A DNA stretch of 64,000 nt, from NCBI GenBank assembly GCA_035517615.1, contig DATIYM010000004.1, positions 25,521 to 89,520 of the forward strand. Reading direction: 5' to 3'. A program made the position numbers and the translations under genes. This stretch comes from AG25 sp035517615 (GTDB taxonomy: Bacteria > Gemmatimonadota > Gemmatimonadetes > Gemmatimonadales > GWC2-71-9). This document shows, piece after piece, positions 29,403-39,192 of the stretch; the stretch's first letter is position 1, and every line of letters starts with the position of its first letter. The notes beneath the pieces were generated by a model. That model searched no databases. It saw only the letters and a list, made by a program, of their open reading frames with translations, and was not told where the DNA came from.

Positions 29403-30661
29403 TGACCTCGTGGATCGCGCTGCTGCTCGGACTCGGGCTCGCGGGTACCGCCGCGAGCGTCGGCGCGGCGGCCGCGTCGGTGAGCCAGTTCGAGCTCACG
29501 CGCTGGGTGTCGTACCGGCTGCGCGGCATGGGTGCCGCGCGCCTGCTCGAGAACCCGGGCCGCGTCCTGGCGACCGCGAATGCGCTCACGACACTGGGCG
29601 TGGTATGCGCGGCCGCCGCGGTCCCCGCGTTGCTCGCCCAGACCACGCCCACGTTTCTCGGCATTTTCATGCTCGCGGTGGGCGTGCCGGTGTTCGTGAG
29701 CGCGGCCTATCTGTTGCCCCGCGTCGTGGGTCGGCGCTGGGCCGAATCGATCGTCGCGCGGGCGGTTCCCTGGCTCGAGCGCGCGGCGCGGCCCCTCGCG
29801 CCGTTCATCCCACGGCGCGATCCGTCCGCGCGTACCACACTCGCGGCAGTGATCGCGGGCGCGGACACGGAAGCACTCGCGGCCGCCGATGAGATCGCCG
29901 TGGTTGGGGCGGTACTCACCTTTGCCGACCGTCCCGTGCGTGAGCTGATGACGCCGCGGACGGCAGTCGTCGCGCTTCCCGAAGGCATGCCCGCCGCCGA
30001 GGCGGCGCACGTCTATGCACAAGCCGGGTACAGCCGCTACCCCGTATATCGGGAATCATTGGACGAGGTCATTGGCGTCGCCCACGCGTTTGACGTCCTG
30101 CGCCTCGAACCCGAAGATCCAGTGCCGATCCAGCCGCTCCTGGCCGTGCCCGGGACGACGCGTTCGGCGGACCTGATGCGCGAAATGCAGCGCGGTCATG
30201 GCCACATGGCGGTCGTGCTCGACGAATTCGGAGGAACCGCTGGTGTGGTGACGCTCGAAGACCTGCTGAGAGATCTGGTGCGCGAGATCTTCGGTGATGA
30301 GGGAGCGAGCGACGTGACTCCGGGCGGCGCGCCGCCTCCCGGCGACGCCCGGGGGGTAGCAGCCGTCGTCGAGCTCGAGGGCAATGCTCCGGCTTCGCGG
30401 CTGACGGAGGCGTTCGGCCTTCCGATTGGCGCCCGAGGCATTCAGACGGTGGGCGGCCTCCTGGTGTCGGCCCTGGGCCGCATCCCCCGGATTGGCGAAC
30501 GATTCTTGCTCCGAGGTCTCGAGTTCGACGTTCTCGCCGCGACGTCGACTCGCGTCGATCGCATCCTGGTACGCGCGGGGCCGAGTCGGACCATCACGCT
30601 CGATCGCGGCGCAGGGGGTGGGGAGCGGGGAGCGGCGTTCGGAGCCGAGGCGCTATCTTGA
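29399..30661 (+). CDS. CNNM/CBS-domain membrane protein, second copy
   Basis: A 420-residue paralogue of the preceding gene with the same order: a membrane domain, a CBS pair (VRELMTPRTAVVALP, YSRYPVYRESLDEVIGVAH, MAVVLDEFGGTAGVVTLEDLL) and a CorC_HlyC C-terminal domain. A Gly/Pro-rich linker and a low-complexity Gly-rich tail encoded by G-runs at about 30614-30636 distinguish it. The overlapping start (ATGA) suggests the two form a heteromeric pair or arose by tandem duplication. Confidence 0.9.
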   Translation: MMTSWIALLLGLGLAGTAASVGAAAASVSQFELTRWVSYRLRGMGAARLLENPGRVLATANALTTLGVVCAAAAVPALLAQTTPTFLGIFMLAVGVPVFVSAAYLLPRVVGRRWAESIVARAVPWLERAARPLAPFIPRRDPSARTTLAAVIAGADTEALAAADEIAVVGAVLTFADRPVRELMTPRTAVVALPEGMPAAEAAHVYAQAGYSRYPVYRESLDEVIGVAHAFDVLRLEPEDPVPIQPLLAVPGTTRSADLMREMQRGHGHMAVVLDEFGGTAGVVTLEDLLRDLVREIFGDEGASDVTPGGAPPPGDARGVAAVVELEGNAPASRLTEAFGLPIGARGIQTVGGLLVSALGRIPRIGERFLLRGLEFDVLAATSTRVDRILVRAGPSRTITLDRGAGGGERGAAFGAEALS

Positions 30662-31638
30662 GAGAAATCGCGGCCATTCTCGAAGGCTTTGAGCGGCGCG
30701 ACCCCGCGGCGCTCGCCCGCGCCATCAGTTTGGTCGAAAATCAGCGCGCTGGCTTCGAGCAGTTGCTTGCGCGTGTCCTCGCCGCTCCCGGTCGCATCGA
30801 GACGCCGGCACGCCGAACCGGTTTGACCGGGCCCCCGGGGGCGGGAAAGAGCACGCTCACCGAGCGGCTGATCCGCCACTTTCGCGAGCGTGGTGAGTCG
30901 GTGGGGGTAATCGCCGTCGACCCGACCAGCCCGTTTACGGGTGGCGCGCTCTTGGGCGATCGCATTCGGATGGAGTCGCCGGAAGTCGACTCGGGCGTGT
31001 TCATCCGCTCGATGGCGACTCGGGGAGCGCACGGCGGTCTGGCGGTGACCACCGAAGAAGTCGCGCGGCTGCTCGAGGCGTTCGGGTTCGGGCAGGTGCT
31101 GATCGAAACGGTTGGGGTGGGGCAGACGGAGCTCGATGTGGCGGGAGCGGCCGACACCACGGTGCTCGTGCTCGTGCCCGAATCGGGGGATGCGGTGCAG
31201 ACGCTGAAAGCGGGCGTGATGGAAATCGCCGATATCTACGTGCTCAACAAGAGCGACCGTCCGGGGGCAGACAAGCTGGGGCATGAAATCGAGATCATGG
31301 TGAGCATGCGCCGGGGAAGCCGTTCGGGTGCGTGGGAGCCACCGGTCGTGAAGACCGTCGCCACGACGGGCGACGGCATTGGCGAGCTGACCGCTGCCCT
31401 CGAGCGGCATCGTACGTATCTCGAACACAGCGGCGTGCTCCAAGCGCGGCGCAGGCAGCGTGTAGAGATGCTGACGCGGGCCGTGATCACGCGGACCTTG
31501 AAGCGCTGGGTGTGGGAAGCCGCGCGGGTGGATGAAGTCCTTGCCGAGCGGCTCGACGATGTGCTCGACGGGCGCCAGAGCCCGTACGAGCTCGCGCAGG
31601 CGGTGATCGAACAGGTGAAAAGCGGAGCCCTGGAGTGA
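30658..31638 (+). CDS. meaB: MeaB/ArgK-type P-loop GTPase, methylmalonyl-CoA mutase chaperone
   Basis: A 326-residue G3E-family GTPase. It shows Walker A GPPGAGKSTLTERL, the switch segment VDPTSPFTGGALLGDRIRM, the MATRGAHGG loop, IETVGVGQTELDV and the guanine-specificity motif LNKSD. MeaB loads and protects the adenosylcobalamin cofactor of methylmalonyl-CoA mutase, whose large subunit is encoded next. TTG start overlapping the upstream stop. Context and motifs agree. Confidence 0.95.
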   Translation: MREIAAILEGFERRDPAALARAISLVENQRAGFEQLLARVLAAPGRIETPARRTGLTGPPGAGKSTLTERLIRHFRERGESVGVIAVDPTSPFTGGALLGDRIRMESPEVDSGVFIRSMATRGAHGGLAVTTEEVARLLEAFGFGQVLIETVGVGQTELDVAGAADTTVLVLVPESGDAVQTLKAGVMEIADIYVLNKSDRPGADKLGHEIEIMVSMRRGSRSGAWEPPVVKTVATTGDGIGELTAALERHRTYLEHSGVLQARRRQRVEMLTRAVITRTLKRWVWEAARVDEVLAERLDDVLDGRQSPYELAQAVIEQVKSGALE

Positions 31639-33200
31639 GCGGGACCGACCGCAAGGCGCTGTACACCGACCGAGACCTCGCGGGATTCGACGCCGAGCGC
31701 CAGCTCGGCCGGCCCGGCGAGTTTCCGTTCACGCGCGGGATTCATCCCACGATGTACCGTGGCCGGCTCTGGACCATGCGACAGTTCGCCGGGTTCGGCA
31801 CGGCCACCGACACGAACCGTCGCTACAAATTCCTGCTCGCCCACGGACAGACCGGGCTCTCGGTCGCCTTCGACTTCCCCACGCTGATGGGCTACGACTC
31901 GGATCACCCCCGCGCCGAGGGGGAGGTGGGCAAGTGCGGCGTCGCCATCGCCTCGCTCGCCGATATGGAGGATCTGTTTCACGAGATCCCGCTCGACCGG
32001 GTGTCCACGTCGATGACCATCAACGGCCCCGCGGCGATGCTGTTCTGCTTTTACGTGGCCGCCGCGGAGCGGCAGGGCGTTCCGATCGCGAGGCTCCAGG
32101 GCACCGTGCAGAACGACATGTTGAAGGAGTACATGGCGCAGCATGCCTGGGTCTATCCGGTCGAGCCGGCGCTCAAGATCATCGTCGACATGTTCGAGTG
32201 GTGTGCCGAGCACACGCCGCTGTGGAATACGATTTCGATCTCGGGCTATCACATCCGCGAAGCGGGCTCGACGGCGGCTCAGGAGCTGGCGTTCACGTTG
32301 GCCAACGGGTTCACGTACGTGGAGCGGGGGATCGCGCGCGGCCTCGACGTCGACGCATTCGCGCCCCGGCTGTCGTTTTTCTGGGACATTCACAACGATT
32401 TCTTCGAGGAAATCGCGAAGCTTCGCGCCGCGCGGCGCATCTGGGCGCGGCACATGCGCGAGCGCTACGGCGCGCGTGATCCGCGCTCATGGAAGATGCG
32501 GTTCCATAGTCAGACCGCGGGCGTGACGCTCACGGCCCAACAGCCGCAGAACAACATCGTGCGCGTCGCCTATCAGGCGCTCGCCGCGGTGCTCGGCGGC
32601 ACGCAGTCGCTCCACACCAATTCGCTCGACGAAACGCTGGCCCTGCCGACCGAACAGGCGGTGCAGCTGGCGCTGCGGACGCAGCAGATCATCGCGCACG
32701 AGACCGGCGTGCCCGAGGTGATCGACCCGCTGGGCGGGTCGTACTACGTCGAAAGCCTGACCGATCAGCTCGAGCGCGAAGCCGAAGCGCTGTTCGCGGA
32801 GATCCAGTCCATTGGCGGGGTCGTGCGGGGGATCGAGAACGGCTGGTTTCAACGGCAGATCGCGCGTTCGGCCGAGGCATTCCAGCAGGAGCTCGAGGCC
32901 GGCACGAAGGTGATCGTCGGGGTGAACGAGTTCGTGAGCCAGGGCGATCACCCAGTCGAGATTCTCAAGATCTCGAACGACACCGAGCAGGAGCAGCAGC
33001 GCCGTCTGGCGCGCCTGCGCCAGCGCCGCGACAACACCCTCGTGGCGGCGCGCCTCGACACGCTGAAGCAAGCCGCGTTGCGCGAGGAGAACGTCATCGG
33101 TCCGATGCTCGACTGCGCCCGAGCGTACTGTACGCTATTTGAAATCCGGCACGCGCTCGAGGCCGTATACGGGGCCTATCGCGAGCCGGTGTTCTTCTAG
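31635..33200 (+). CDS. mcmA: Methylmalonyl-CoA mutase large (catalytic) subunit
   Basis: A 521-residue mutase catalytic domain without the B12 domain, which is encoded separately at 34358. Substrate-channel motifs GFGTATDTNRRYKFLL, RVSTSMTINGPA, GTVQNDMLKEYMAQ, WNTISISGYHIREAGS and LTAQQPQNNIVRVA are present. It interconverts (R)-methylmalonyl-CoA and succinyl-CoA using adenosylcobalamin. The TSMTINGPA and QPQNN segments point to methylmalonyl-CoA rather than isobutyryl- or ethylmalonyl-CoA mutase, though substrate choice cannot be fixed by eye. Confidence 0.93.
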   Translation: MSGTDRKALYTDRDLAGFDAERQLGRPGEFPFTRGIHPTMYRGRLWTMRQFAGFGTATDTNRRYKFLLAHGQTGLSVAFDFPTLMGYDSDHPRAEGEVGKCGVAIASLADMEDLFHEIPLDRVSTSMTINGPAAMLFCFYVAAAERQGVPIARLQGTVQNDMLKEYMAQHAWVYPVEPALKIIVDMFEWCAEHTPLWNTISISGYHIREAGSTAAQELAFTLANGFTYVERGIARGLDVDAFAPRLSFFWDIHNDFFEEIAKLRAARRIWARHMRERYGARDPRSWKMRFHSQTAGVTLTAQQPQNNIVRVAYQALAAVLGGTQSLHTNSLDETLALPTEQAVQLALRTQQIIAHETGVPEVIDPLGGSYYVESLTDQLEREAEALFAEIQSIGGVVRGIENGWFQRQIARSAEAFQQELEAGTKVIVGVNEFVSQGDHPVEILKISNDTEQEQQRRLARLRQRRDNTLVAARLDTLKQAALREENVIGPMLDCARAYCTLFEIRHALEAVYGAYREPVFF

Positions 33201-33203
33201 CCC

Positions 33204-34319
33204 ATGACCGCACCCGCCGGCGTAACGTCCGAAGCAGCGGTGCACGATGCGGTGCAGCGGTTGGCGCAGATTCGCCCTGGCCCGCACCTGGTCGTCACGT
33301 GTTACCTGAAGCTCGAGCCGCGCGACCGCACCCGGGGCAAGTATCTCATCAAGATGAAAAACCGCGCGCGCGATGCGCTCGCCGCGCTCGACATCCAGCG
33401 GCTCGACCACGGCACGCGCGAGACGGTCGCGCGCGACTTGGAGCGCGTGCAGCACGCGATCGACGACCCCGCGCTCACGCGCGGTGCGCGTGGCGTGGCG
33501 ATCTTCGCCTCGAGCCCGCTCGGGCTGTTCGAAGTGATTCCGCTGCCGCACGTGCACCGCTCGCGGCTCGCCATTCGTCCCGTGCCCCTGGTGCGCGAGC
33601 TGGTGGCGCTGGAAGAGGAGTTCGGCACGATTCTCGCGGTTGCCGCCGACCGCACCGGAGCCCGATTCTTCCAGGTCACGGCCTACGGCGTCACCGAGCT
33701 GCCCGGACTGTCGCTACCCGCCAGCCGGGCCGCCAGATTTCACGGCCCCAAGCAGACGATGCGGCGGGGCGGCCACCCGTCCGGCGCGATCGGCGAGTAC
33801 CACTACCACCAGCGTATTCGCGAGGAGAAGCATCGGCTGTATGCCGCCGTCGCGGACCGCGTCTTCCGTCATCAAACCGAGCACCCCATCGCCGGCCTCG
33901 TGGTAGCCGGCGTGGGCGTGGACGCGGCGGGCTTGTTGCCCCACCTGCACACGTACCTGCATGACCTCGTGCTCGGCGCGGTGAAGATGAGCCCCAAGGG
34001 ACTGTCCCCGGCAAAGATTCGCGATGCATCCCTGTTGCTCCGAGAGGAGCGGGAGCGGGCGTGGGAGCGAGCGCATGCCGAAGCGGTCACGCAGGGCCTC
34101 GGCACCGGATGGGCGATCAACGGCGTATCCGCCACGCTCGAAGCGCTGGAGCGCGGCCAGGTCCGCACCCTGCTCGTGGACGGCCGAGGCGACGATCCCG
34201 GCCTCGACGATGCCATCGAGGATGGGTTCGCGCAGGGAGCCCAGGTGGACGTGCTCTACGACGAGCGCGCCCGTCGCGCCGTGGACGGACTGGCCGCACT
34301 GCTCCGGTTCCGGATTTGA
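33204..34319 (+). CDS. baeRF-type (bacterial archaeo-eukaryotic release-factor-like) protein
   Basis: A 371-residue protein resembling the eRF1-like baeRF families: an N-terminal SYLKLEPRDR-like strand (here VVTCYLKLEPRDR), a central GVAIFASSPLGLFEVIPLP domain, and a C-terminal Rossmann-like domain with HLHTYLHDLVLGAV and TLLVDGRGDDPG. Such proteins are thought to act on ribosomes, but their role is not established. It is inserted between the two mutase subunit genes with three- and 38-base spacing, an unexpected neighbour. Confidence 0.7.
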   Translation: MTAPAGVTSEAAVHDAVQRLAQIRPGPHLVVTCYLKLEPRDRTRGKYLIKMKNRARDALAALDIQRLDHGTRETVARDLERVQHAIDDPALTRGARGVAIFASSPLGLFEVIPLPHVHRSRLAIRPVPLVRELVALEEEFGTILAVAADRTGARFFQVTAYGVTELPGLSLPASRAARFHGPKQTMRRGGHPSGAIGEYHYHQRIREEKHRLYAAVADRVFRHQTEHPIAGLVVAGVGVDAAGLLPHLHTYLHDLVLGAVKMSPKGLSPAKIRDASLLLREERERAWERAHAEAVTQGLGTGWAINGVSATLEALERGQVRTLLVDGRGDDPGLDDAIEDGFAQGAQVDVLYDERARRAVDGLAALLRFRI

Positions 34320-34357
34320 CGCCCACCCCCGCCGGTGAACGCACCGAGGGAGCGAGC

Positions 34358-34786
34358 GTGAAGCGCACGCCCCCCTCGGGAAAGCGGCCGGTTCGCGTGC
34401 TCGTCGCCAAACCGGGGCTCGACGGTCACGATCGCGGCGCCAAGGTGGTCGCGGCCGCGCTGCGCGATGCCGGGATGGAGGTGATTTACACCGGCCTCCA
34501 CCAGACGCCGGAGCAGGTCGTGCAGGCGGCGATCCAGGAAGACGTCGATGTGGTGGGCCTGTCGATTCTCTCCGGCGCGCACATGACGCTGTTTCCGCGA
34601 ATCCGCCAGCTGCTCGACACGGGTGGCAGGCGGGAGGTGCTGCTCACCGGGGGCGGGATCATTCCGCCCGAGGATGTCGAGACGCTCGCGCATCAGGGCA
34701 TCGGCAAGTTGTTCGGTCCGGGGACTCCCACAGGCGATCTCGTCAAATACATCCAGGATTGGGCGCGTGAGCATGTCTCGACGTAG
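34358..34786 (+). CDS. mcmB: Methylmalonyl-CoA mutase B12-binding subunit
   Basis: A 142-residue stand-alone cobalamin-binding domain. The base-off B12 motif KPGLDGHDRGAKVV supplies the lower-ligand His (DxHxxG), followed by VDVVGLSILSGAHM and LLTGGGIIPPEDV. With the catalytic subunit at 31635 it makes the split two-component mutase. Start is GTG 34358. A longer in-frame reading into the baeRF gene has no similarity. Confidence 0.93.
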   Translation: MKRTPPSGKRPVRVLVAKPGLDGHDRGAKVVAAALRDAGMEVIYTGLHQTPEQVVQAAIQEDVDVVGLSILSGAHMTLFPRIRQLLDTGGRREVLLTGGGIIPPEDVETLAHQGIGKLFGPGTPTGDLVKYIQDWAREHVST

Positions 34787-34804
34787 TCGTCGCCCAACGC
34801 ATTC

Positions 34805-36379
34805 TTGAACCGCCTCAGAACCCTCACCGCGCAATACCGCGATCTCGAGCAGCGGCTGGAGCAGGGGGGCGGCCCCGACCGCATCCGCCGCCAGCACGAG
34901 CAGGGAAAGCTCACCGCGCGCGAACGCATCGCGCGTCTACTCGACCAGGACGGGGGAGGGCAGTGGTTCGAAGTGGGGCTGCTCGTCGCGTACGATCAGT
35001 ACGACGGCCAGGCGCCCGCGGCCGGCGTGGTCACGGGCGTGGGCGTGGTCAACGGACGACCGGTTGTCGTCGTGGCGAACGACGCCACGGTGAAAGCGGG
35101 ATCGTGGTGGCCTGAGACCATCAAGAAAATGCTGCGCGCGCAGGAGATCGCGATGCGCCAGCGGATTCCGATCGTCTATCTCGTGGATTCGGCGGGCGTG
35201 AATCTGCCATATCAAGGCGGGGTTTTTCCAGGCCAGTACGGCGCGGCACGAATCTTCTACTACAACTCCATCATGCGCCGGTTTCTCCACGTTCCGCAAA
35301 TCGCCGCCGTGATGGGTCCGTGCATCGCGGGTGGCGCGTATCTCCCGGCCCTGTCCGACGTGATCTTCATGGTCGAAGGGACATCATTCATGGGGCTCGG
35401 CGGACCGAACCTCGTGAAGGGCGCCACGGGACAGAGTGTCGATGCCGAGGCGCTCGGCGGTGCGCGCACCCACACGGCGGTGAGCGCCGTGGCCCACTAT
35501 CGGGCAGCGAACGACGCCGAGTGTCTGGAACAGATCCGGGCATATCTCGGCAGACTGCCGCGCGAGAGCCATTCGCTCAGTGCGGAGCGTCGGACACGAT
35601 CCAGCGCCGATACGCTGTACGATCTCCTGCCCGCCGATCACCGCATGAGTTATGACATGCGCGCCGTGCTCGATGCGCTGCTCGATGCCGGGACGTTCGC
35701 GGCGTTTCAAGCCGACGTAGGCCCGGAAATCATCTGCGGGCATGGCGCCATCCACGGGCACAGCGTCGCCGTGATCGCGAATCATCGCGGCTTCATCAAG
35801 GGGACAAAGAACGAGCCGCCGCGCATCGGGGGCATCATCTACACGGAAAGCGCGGAGAAGACGGCGTACTTCATCGAGACCGCAAATCGGGAACGGATCC
35901 CGCTGCTGTTCGTGCAGGACGTGTCCGGATTCATGGTGGGCCTCGAGGCCGAGCATTCGGGCATCATCCGCGCGGGCGCGGGGTTTGTGGAAGCGATGGC
36001 GACGGCCAGTGTCCCCAAGATCGTGCTGACCTTGAATCACGCTTCGGGTGCCGGCTACTACGCCATGGCCGGGCAGGGATTCGATCCCGATTTCATCGTC
36101 TCGTGGCCCACGGGGCGCATGGGCGTGATGGAAGGAGAATCGGCCGTGCAGGCGGTATTCGGGGCGGAAGCCGGAGACCCCGATGTTCGCGACCGTGTCG
36201 CAGCCATGCGCGCGGACTACGAGCGGGAGCTCGATGCGAAATTCGCGGGGGCGCGCGGCTTCGTGGATGCGATCGTGGCTCCCGAGAACACGCGCGACGT
36301 GCTCGGCTTCCTGCTCGACATCACCGCGTCATTTCGCGGGCCGCATCTCGGTGCGTTCGTGCTTCCGCCGGAGTTATGA
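34805..36379 (+). CDS. Acyl-CoA (propionyl-CoA) carboxylase beta subunit
   Basis: A 524-residue carboxyltransferase. N-half motifs KLTARERIARLLD, VVVVANDATVKAGSWWPETIKKMLRAQ and DSAGVNLPYQ, and C-half motifs FVQDVSGFMVGLEAE, LNHASGAGYYAMAG and GVMEGESAVQAV, match the PCC/MCC beta family. It transfers CO2 from carboxybiotin to an acyl-CoA. Beside the mutase genes, propionyl-CoA is the likely substrate, but methylcrotonyl- or geranyl-CoA cannot be excluded. No biotin carboxylase subunit or epimerase is present here. TTG start. Confidence 0.88.
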   Translation: MNRLRTLTAQYRDLEQRLEQGGGPDRIRRQHEQGKLTARERIARLLDQDGGGQWFEVGLLVAYDQYDGQAPAAGVVTGVGVVNGRPVVVVANDATVKAGSWWPETIKKMLRAQEIAMRQRIPIVYLVDSAGVNLPYQGGVFPGQYGAARIFYYNSIMRRFLHVPQIAAVMGPCIAGGAYLPALSDVIFMVEGTSFMGLGGPNLVKGATGQSVDAEALGGARTHTAVSAVAHYRAANDAECLEQIRAYLGRLPRESHSLSAERRTRSSADTLYDLLPADHRMSYDMRAVLDALLDAGTFAAFQADVGPEIICGHGAIHGHSVAVIANHRGFIKGTKNEPPRIGGIIYTESAEKTAYFIETANRERIPLLFVQDVSGFMVGLEAEHSGIIRAGAGFVEAMATASVPKIVLTLNHASGAGYYAMAGQGFDPDFIVSWPTGRMGVMEGESAVQAVFGAEAGDPDVRDRVAAMRADYERELDAKFAGARGFVDAIVAPENTRDVLGFLLDITASFRGPHLGAFVLPPEL

Positions 36380-39192
36380 CGCGCCGGACTTCGTGGGCCT
36401 TCTGTCTGCTGGTAAGCGTGGCATGTCGTGGAGGCGGAACGGCGCCGGAGCGAGCGCCCGCGCCGGCCGCTCCCGTGCGCCGCCCGAGTCCCAGCGCAGG
36501 CACGAATCTTGGCGCGCACATCTTCACGGACAGCGTCGCCCCGGAACGAACGGGGCTGCCGGTCCTTCCACCACGGTTTGCGCGCGATGCCGGCTACATG
36601 CCGCTCGCGAGCGCCGGGGTGAGTGCGTTCCGAGCCCGCTACCCCACCTACGATGGCCGCGGCGTGTTGATTGGCGTGCTCGATTCGGGCATCGACCCCT
36701 CCGCTCCGGGCCTCGAGCGCACCAGCGCCGGAACTCCCAAGGTCATCGATCTGCGCGATTTCTCAGGACAAGGAAAGGTGCCGCTCGCGATCCTCCCCGC
36801 TCCCGTGGGCGGCAGCCTCACCGTTGCCGGATGCACGGAAGCGGGCGCCGGGCGAATCGCGCGGCTGGCCGCGAACGGAAAGTGGTATGGCGGTGAGCTG
36901 CGCATTGGAGACGAGCACGTTCCAGGCGTCGTGGTACGGGCGAGCGATGGTTGGGTCGTCTTCCTCGACGCCAACCTGAACGGCTCGTTCGAGGACGACA
37001 AACCACTGCACGATTATCGTGATGGGGGGGAAACGGTGGCGGTGGGAGCAAAACGTATCGTCGTCGCGGCGAATTTCACGGACCAGGGCGGCGTGCCCGC
37101 GCTCGATCTCGTGTTCGATGACGCCGGGCATGGCACGCACGTCGCGGGTGTCGCGGCAGGGCACGAGCTGTTTCACCTCACGGGGTTCGACGGCGTGGCG
37201 CCCGGTGCGCAGGTGATTGGTTTGAAGGTGACCGACAACCAGCGGGGCGGTGTGTCGGCAACGGGCAGCATCGTCGAGGCATTGAACTACGCCGCGAAGT
37301 TCGCCGCGGATCGCGGCCTGCCCCTCGTGTTGAGCTTGAGCTTTGCCGTTCGCATGCCGATCCCGGGAAGCTCCGCCATCGATTCGCTGGTGGACGCGTT
37401 TCTCATCGCGCACCCGGACGTGGTCCTCACGGTGGCCGCCGGGAACGAAGGTCCCGGCCTCGCGACCATCGGCTCGCCCGCGGCGGCGGACCTGGCGCTC
37501 GCGGTGGGTTCGTCGCTGCCGCTCGCATTTGCGAAACCGCCCAATGACTCGGGACCGAGCACATCCGCCGGCGACGTGATGGGCTGGTGGAGCGCGCGCG
37601 GCGGCTTGACCGCCAAACCCGATCTCATCGTTCCCGGGCTCGCGTTCTCGACCGTTCCCGCGTTCGCTGCCGGCCTCGAGCTCGAGCGCGGCACAAGCGT
37701 CGGCGCGCCCTACGCGGCGGGAATGGCCGCATGTCTGCTGTCGGCGCTAGCGGCCGAGGACCGCCGCGTGAGCGCCATCGAAATCGTCGCGGCATTGCGC
37801 GCCTCGGCCACAGCCCTTCCGGGCACTTCGTTTCTCGATCGTGGCGCAGGCGTTCCTCGACTCGAGGCGGCGTACCGCTGGCTGGCCGCGGGTCATCAGG
37901 GGTCCGACTATGCCGTGCGGGCAAGCGATGGCAACACGGCGGCCCTGGACTATGCGTCTCCCAGCACGGACAGTGTGCTACTGTTTCGAGTCCGCCATCT
38001 GGCCGGACGGCGCGCCGCAGAGTTCGTGCTGCGTTCGACCGTGCCGTGGCTCTCGGGCCCCGCATACCTGAGTGCGAGCCCGGTCGAAACCGCCATTCCC
38101 GTGCATATCGCCCTCCCCCCGAACCTGTCGCCCGGCGTGTACACGGGCTCGCTGGTCGGACGCACGCCATCGGACAGCGCGGCGGGCCCATTGTTCACGA
38201 TCGTCAGCACGATTGTGGTCCCCTACGATCTTGCCGCAGGGGAGCCGCTCGTCGATCCAAGTCGAGCAATTCCGGCCGGAAGGGTGCAGCGCTATTTCCT
38301 TCGTGTGCCAGGACGAGGCGTTACGTTCGCGGCACAGGTCACCATTACCGGTGGCGGCGCCGATACCCTCGCCCGGCAGGTCGCCATGCGGCTATACGAG
38401 CCGGGCGGGCGACCCGTGTCCGGGGAGGCGATGCAGGAGCACGGCCCCGGAGCGCGCTACGTGGTGCCGAGCGACGAGGCCAAACAGGGCGTGTACGAGC
38501 TGGACGTTGCCGCGCCGCCGCTCGCCGGCATCACCGTGAGCGTACGCGCCGAAGCGTCACGGTTTCGAATGGATAGCCGAGGGAGCGAAGTCGAGGCGGC
38601 CAACACCGGAGCGAATTCGATCACCGGCAGCCTCGATCAATCTCTTGTCGGGGTGGCGAAGAATGTCGTCGTGAATGGGTCGGGCGCGGCTCCCGAGACG
38701 CTCGTGGTCCGCGCTCCCGTCTGGGCCACGATGGCCACGGTTCGCACTGAGGTCCGGGACAGCACCTGGCGCGAATTGACCGGCTTTGCCGTTTCGACCC
38801 TGGATTCCGGCGCCAATCGCATTGCGGCTTTTGCGCTGCACAACGCGCAGGGCACGCAGTCGATCACCATTCCCCCATCTGTGGTTGGTCACGCGCTGTT
38901 GCTCGAGCTGTATCCTGCCTTCGCCCGATCCGACGCCGCGCGGAGTTGGCAGACGCGTGTGCAGATTACGTTCATGCTGCCCGAGCCCCGTGCGCTTGGC
39001 TCGGTTCGCCCCCTGTCCCTGGTCGCCGGAGAGCGCGTGGACGTACCGCTCGTGAAGCCAGAACCGGACGAGGCATTGGTCGTCCCGCCCGGATTCGTGC
39101 CGTACATCGAAGCTCGCGTGCGCCCGGCGCCGACGGGCAATTCCGGTACGGAGACCGCGGTGCTGCACGTCGCCGTGGGCGCGGCTCCCTGA
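36376..39192 (+). CDS. Lipid-anchored S8 family serine peptidase (TPP II-like)
   Basis: A 938-residue subtilase with a signal peptide and lipobox LVSVAC at about residue 17. The triad lies in GVLDSGID (Asp), GHGTHVAGVAAG (His) and RGTSVGAPYAAG (Ser). About 150 residues separate the Asp and His regions, longer than in ordinary subtilisins and like tripeptidyl-peptidase II and related cytolysins. A long C-terminal beta-rich region (about 520-938) follows. An envelope-facing peptidase is expected. It overlaps the carboxylase gene (ATGA), odd company for CoA metabolism. Confidence 0.88.
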   Translation: MTRRTSWAFCLLVSVACRGGGTAPERAPAPAAPVRRPSPSAGTNLGAHIFTDSVAPERTGLPVLPPRFARDAGYMPLASAGVSAFRARYPTYDGRGVLIGVLDSGIDPSAPGLERTSAGTPKVIDLRDFSGQGKVPLAILPAPVGGSLTVAGCTEAGAGRIARLAANGKWYGGELRIGDEHVPGVVVRASDGWVVFLDANLNGSFEDDKPLHDYRDGGETVAVGAKRIVVAANFTDQGGVPALDLVFDDAGHGTHVAGVAAGHELFHLTGFDGVAPGAQVIGLKVTDNQRGGVSATGSIVEALNYAAKFAADRGLPLVLSLSFAVRMPIPGSSAIDSLVDAFLIAHPDVVLTVAAGNEGPGLATIGSPAAADLALAVGSSLPLAFAKPPNDSGPSTSAGDVMGWWSARGGLTAKPDLIVPGLAFSTVPAFAAGLELERGTSVGAPYAAGMAACLLSALAAEDRRVSAIEIVAALRASATALPGTSFLDRGAGVPRLEAAYRWLAAGHQGSDYAVRASDGNTAALDYASPSTDSVLLFRVRHLAGRRAAEFVLRSTVPWLSGPAYLSASPVETAIPVHIALPPNLSPGVYTGSLVGRTPSDSAAGPLFTIVSTIVVPYDLAAGEPLVDPSRAIPAGRVQRYFLRVPGRGVTFAAQVTITGGGADTLARQVAMRLYEPGGRPVSGEAMQEHGPGARYVVPSDEAKQGVYELDVAAPPLAGITVSVRAEASRFRMDSRGSEVEAANTGANSITGSLDQSLVGVAKNVVVNGSGAAPETLVVRAPVWATMATVRTEVRDSTWRELTGFAVSTLDSGANRIAAFALHNAQGTQSITIPPSVVGHALLLELYPAFARSDAARSWQTRVQITFMLPEPRALGSVRPLSLVAGERVDVPLVKPEPDEALVVPPGFVPYIEARVRPAPTGNSGTETAVLHVAVGAAP

